Assembly (NCBI GenBank): GCA_030589605.1
Contig: JAUUVJ010000040.1
Span: 1 to 14,671, forward strand
Reading direction: 5' to 3'
DNA from: Candidatus Hodarchaeota archaeon
GTDB taxonomy: Archaea; Asgardarchaeota; Heimdallarchaeia; Hodarchaeales; Hodarchaeaceae
DNA: 14,671 bases
Part shown: piece after piece, positions 14,326 through 14,671 of the stretch
Layout of the letters: the number at the start of each line of letters is the position of its first letter
Position numbering within the stretch: the stretch's first letter is position 1
The notes under the pieces: model-generated
Told to the model about the DNA's origin: nothing
Seen by the model: only the letters and a program-made list of their open reading frames with translations
The model's database searches: none
Program-made: the position numbers and the translations under genes

Positions 14326-14671
14326 ATGCGAAAATTAAGAATTATGACAATACTGGTCATTTTGATCGGTGGTATGTTCGTCGCCCTATCAGCGACAACC
14401 TCAGTTTCTGGTGCAAGAATGACGCCAGAGCAATTTTTTGACGAACTTACAGCCGAGGATCGGTTACATATTAGGACCGCAATGGATTATGCTATCCCTC
14501 GACAGCAAATCATAGATAGCGTGCTGCTAGGACAAGGTGCGCTTCTTGCTTCTCCCATTGAGGCGAACGCTATTGGGTACGACTCAGCTATTCAGCCTCG
14601 AGAAGTCAGCATAGAAAAAGCACTAGACGAAATGGAAGCAGCTTTTGGTTACAGATACAACGACAGTGCAG
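14326..14671 (+). CDS. Probable family-5 solute-binding protein of the importer, 5' part (runs off the right edge)
   Basis: The visible 115 residues begin with a signal peptide: basic MRKLR, a hydrophobic core (about 6-23), then a small-residue region SATTSVSGA with likely cleavage near 30. The mature part holds IRTAMDYAIPRQQIIDSVLLG (49-69), SPIEANAIGYDSAI (76-89) and a helix EKALDEMEAAFGY (97-109). From memory this matches the family-5 (DppA-type) pattern R-x-A-x2-YAI-x-R-x2-II...G...SP...GYD...EKA...AGY. In DppA that pattern lies far into the chain, at the start of the second lobe. Here it follows the signal peptide directly, so the usual first-lobe sequence of about 200 residues is not in front of it. 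The gene is divergent from dppBCDF and fits as its receptor. GC content is higher (about 47 percent by hand count) than in the neighbours, perhaps codon bias of a highly expressed gene. The C terminus is not visible. Confidence 0.75.
   Translation, partial: MRKLRIMTILVILIGGMFVALSATTSVSGARMTPEQFFDELTAEDRLHIRTAMDYAIPRQQIIDSVLLGQGALLASPIEANAIGYDSAIQPREVSIEKALDEMEAAFGYRYNDSA

Noticed and set aside
14073..14360. A 95-codon open frame on the minus strand across the tandem repeats
   Set aside because: Its sequence is just the translation of the tandem repeats and AT-rich flanks, with repeated peptide blocks. It overlaps the divergent signal-peptide gene and has no recognisable domain.
14326..14671. 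Pseudogene of a substrate-binding protein that has lost its first lobe
   Set aside because: The frame is intact, the signal peptide is normal and joined in frame, and codon use looks like a well-expressed gene. A rearranged architecture is the simpler reading, although the cut end leaves some doubt.

Overview
The window looks like DNA from an Asgard (Promethearchaeota) archaeon. This rests on several signals. The left edge carries the first 20 codons of a Ras/Rab/Arf-like small GTPase with an intact P-loop. The asparaginyl-tRNA synthetase is strikingly eukaryote-like. There is an archaeosortase. Ribosome-binding sites are of the archaeal GGAGGTGAT type and some genes start with TTG. Coding DNA is AT-rich throughout, except for the more GC-rich secreted-protein gene at the right edge. 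No rRNA, tRNA, CRISPR array or transposase was recognised, so the exact lineage cannot be fixed from this window.

Layout, left to right. (1) 1-62, minus: start of a small GTPase gene running off the window, divergent from (2) an archaeosortase/exosortase-family membrane protease-transpeptidase (335-1189, plus). It is followed on the same strand by (3) asnS (1324-2625), with a TTG start and a good ribosome-binding site. (4) 2855-4594, minus, convergent with asnS: an unrecognised 579-residue soluble protein with a possible N-terminal helix-turn-helix, a six-proline run, a charged helical region and two CxxC...CxxC zinc ribbons. A palindrome-rich stretch lies upstream of it. (5) 4876-7584, minus: a 902-residue two-module FtsX/MacB-type ABC permease with no partner ATPase nearby. 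(6) 7852-13997, minus: an operon-like set dppB-dppC-dppD-dppF plus a small unknown membrane protein, for a family-5 peptide/solute ABC importer. (7) 14028-14325: a regulatory intergenic region with a 9-bp inverted repeat and three different short tandem repeats. (8) 14326-14671, plus, cut by the window edge: a secreted protein whose mature part begins directly with what reads as the second-lobe segment of a family-5 substrate-binding protein.

The right half makes sense as one importer: dppB and dppC form the membrane channel, dppD and dppF the two ATPases, and the divergent secreted protein is the probable solute receptor. It is not a textbook Dpp system. DppB carries an extra multi-helix membrane module of about 360 residues at its N terminus. 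DppC carries a beta-rich, carbohydrate-binding-module-like domain of about 150-170 residues, inserted on the outer face between its first two membrane helices. The receptor appears to start with its normally later lobe. Together with the tandem-repeat array in the divergent promoter region, this remodelled importer is the most interesting system in the window.
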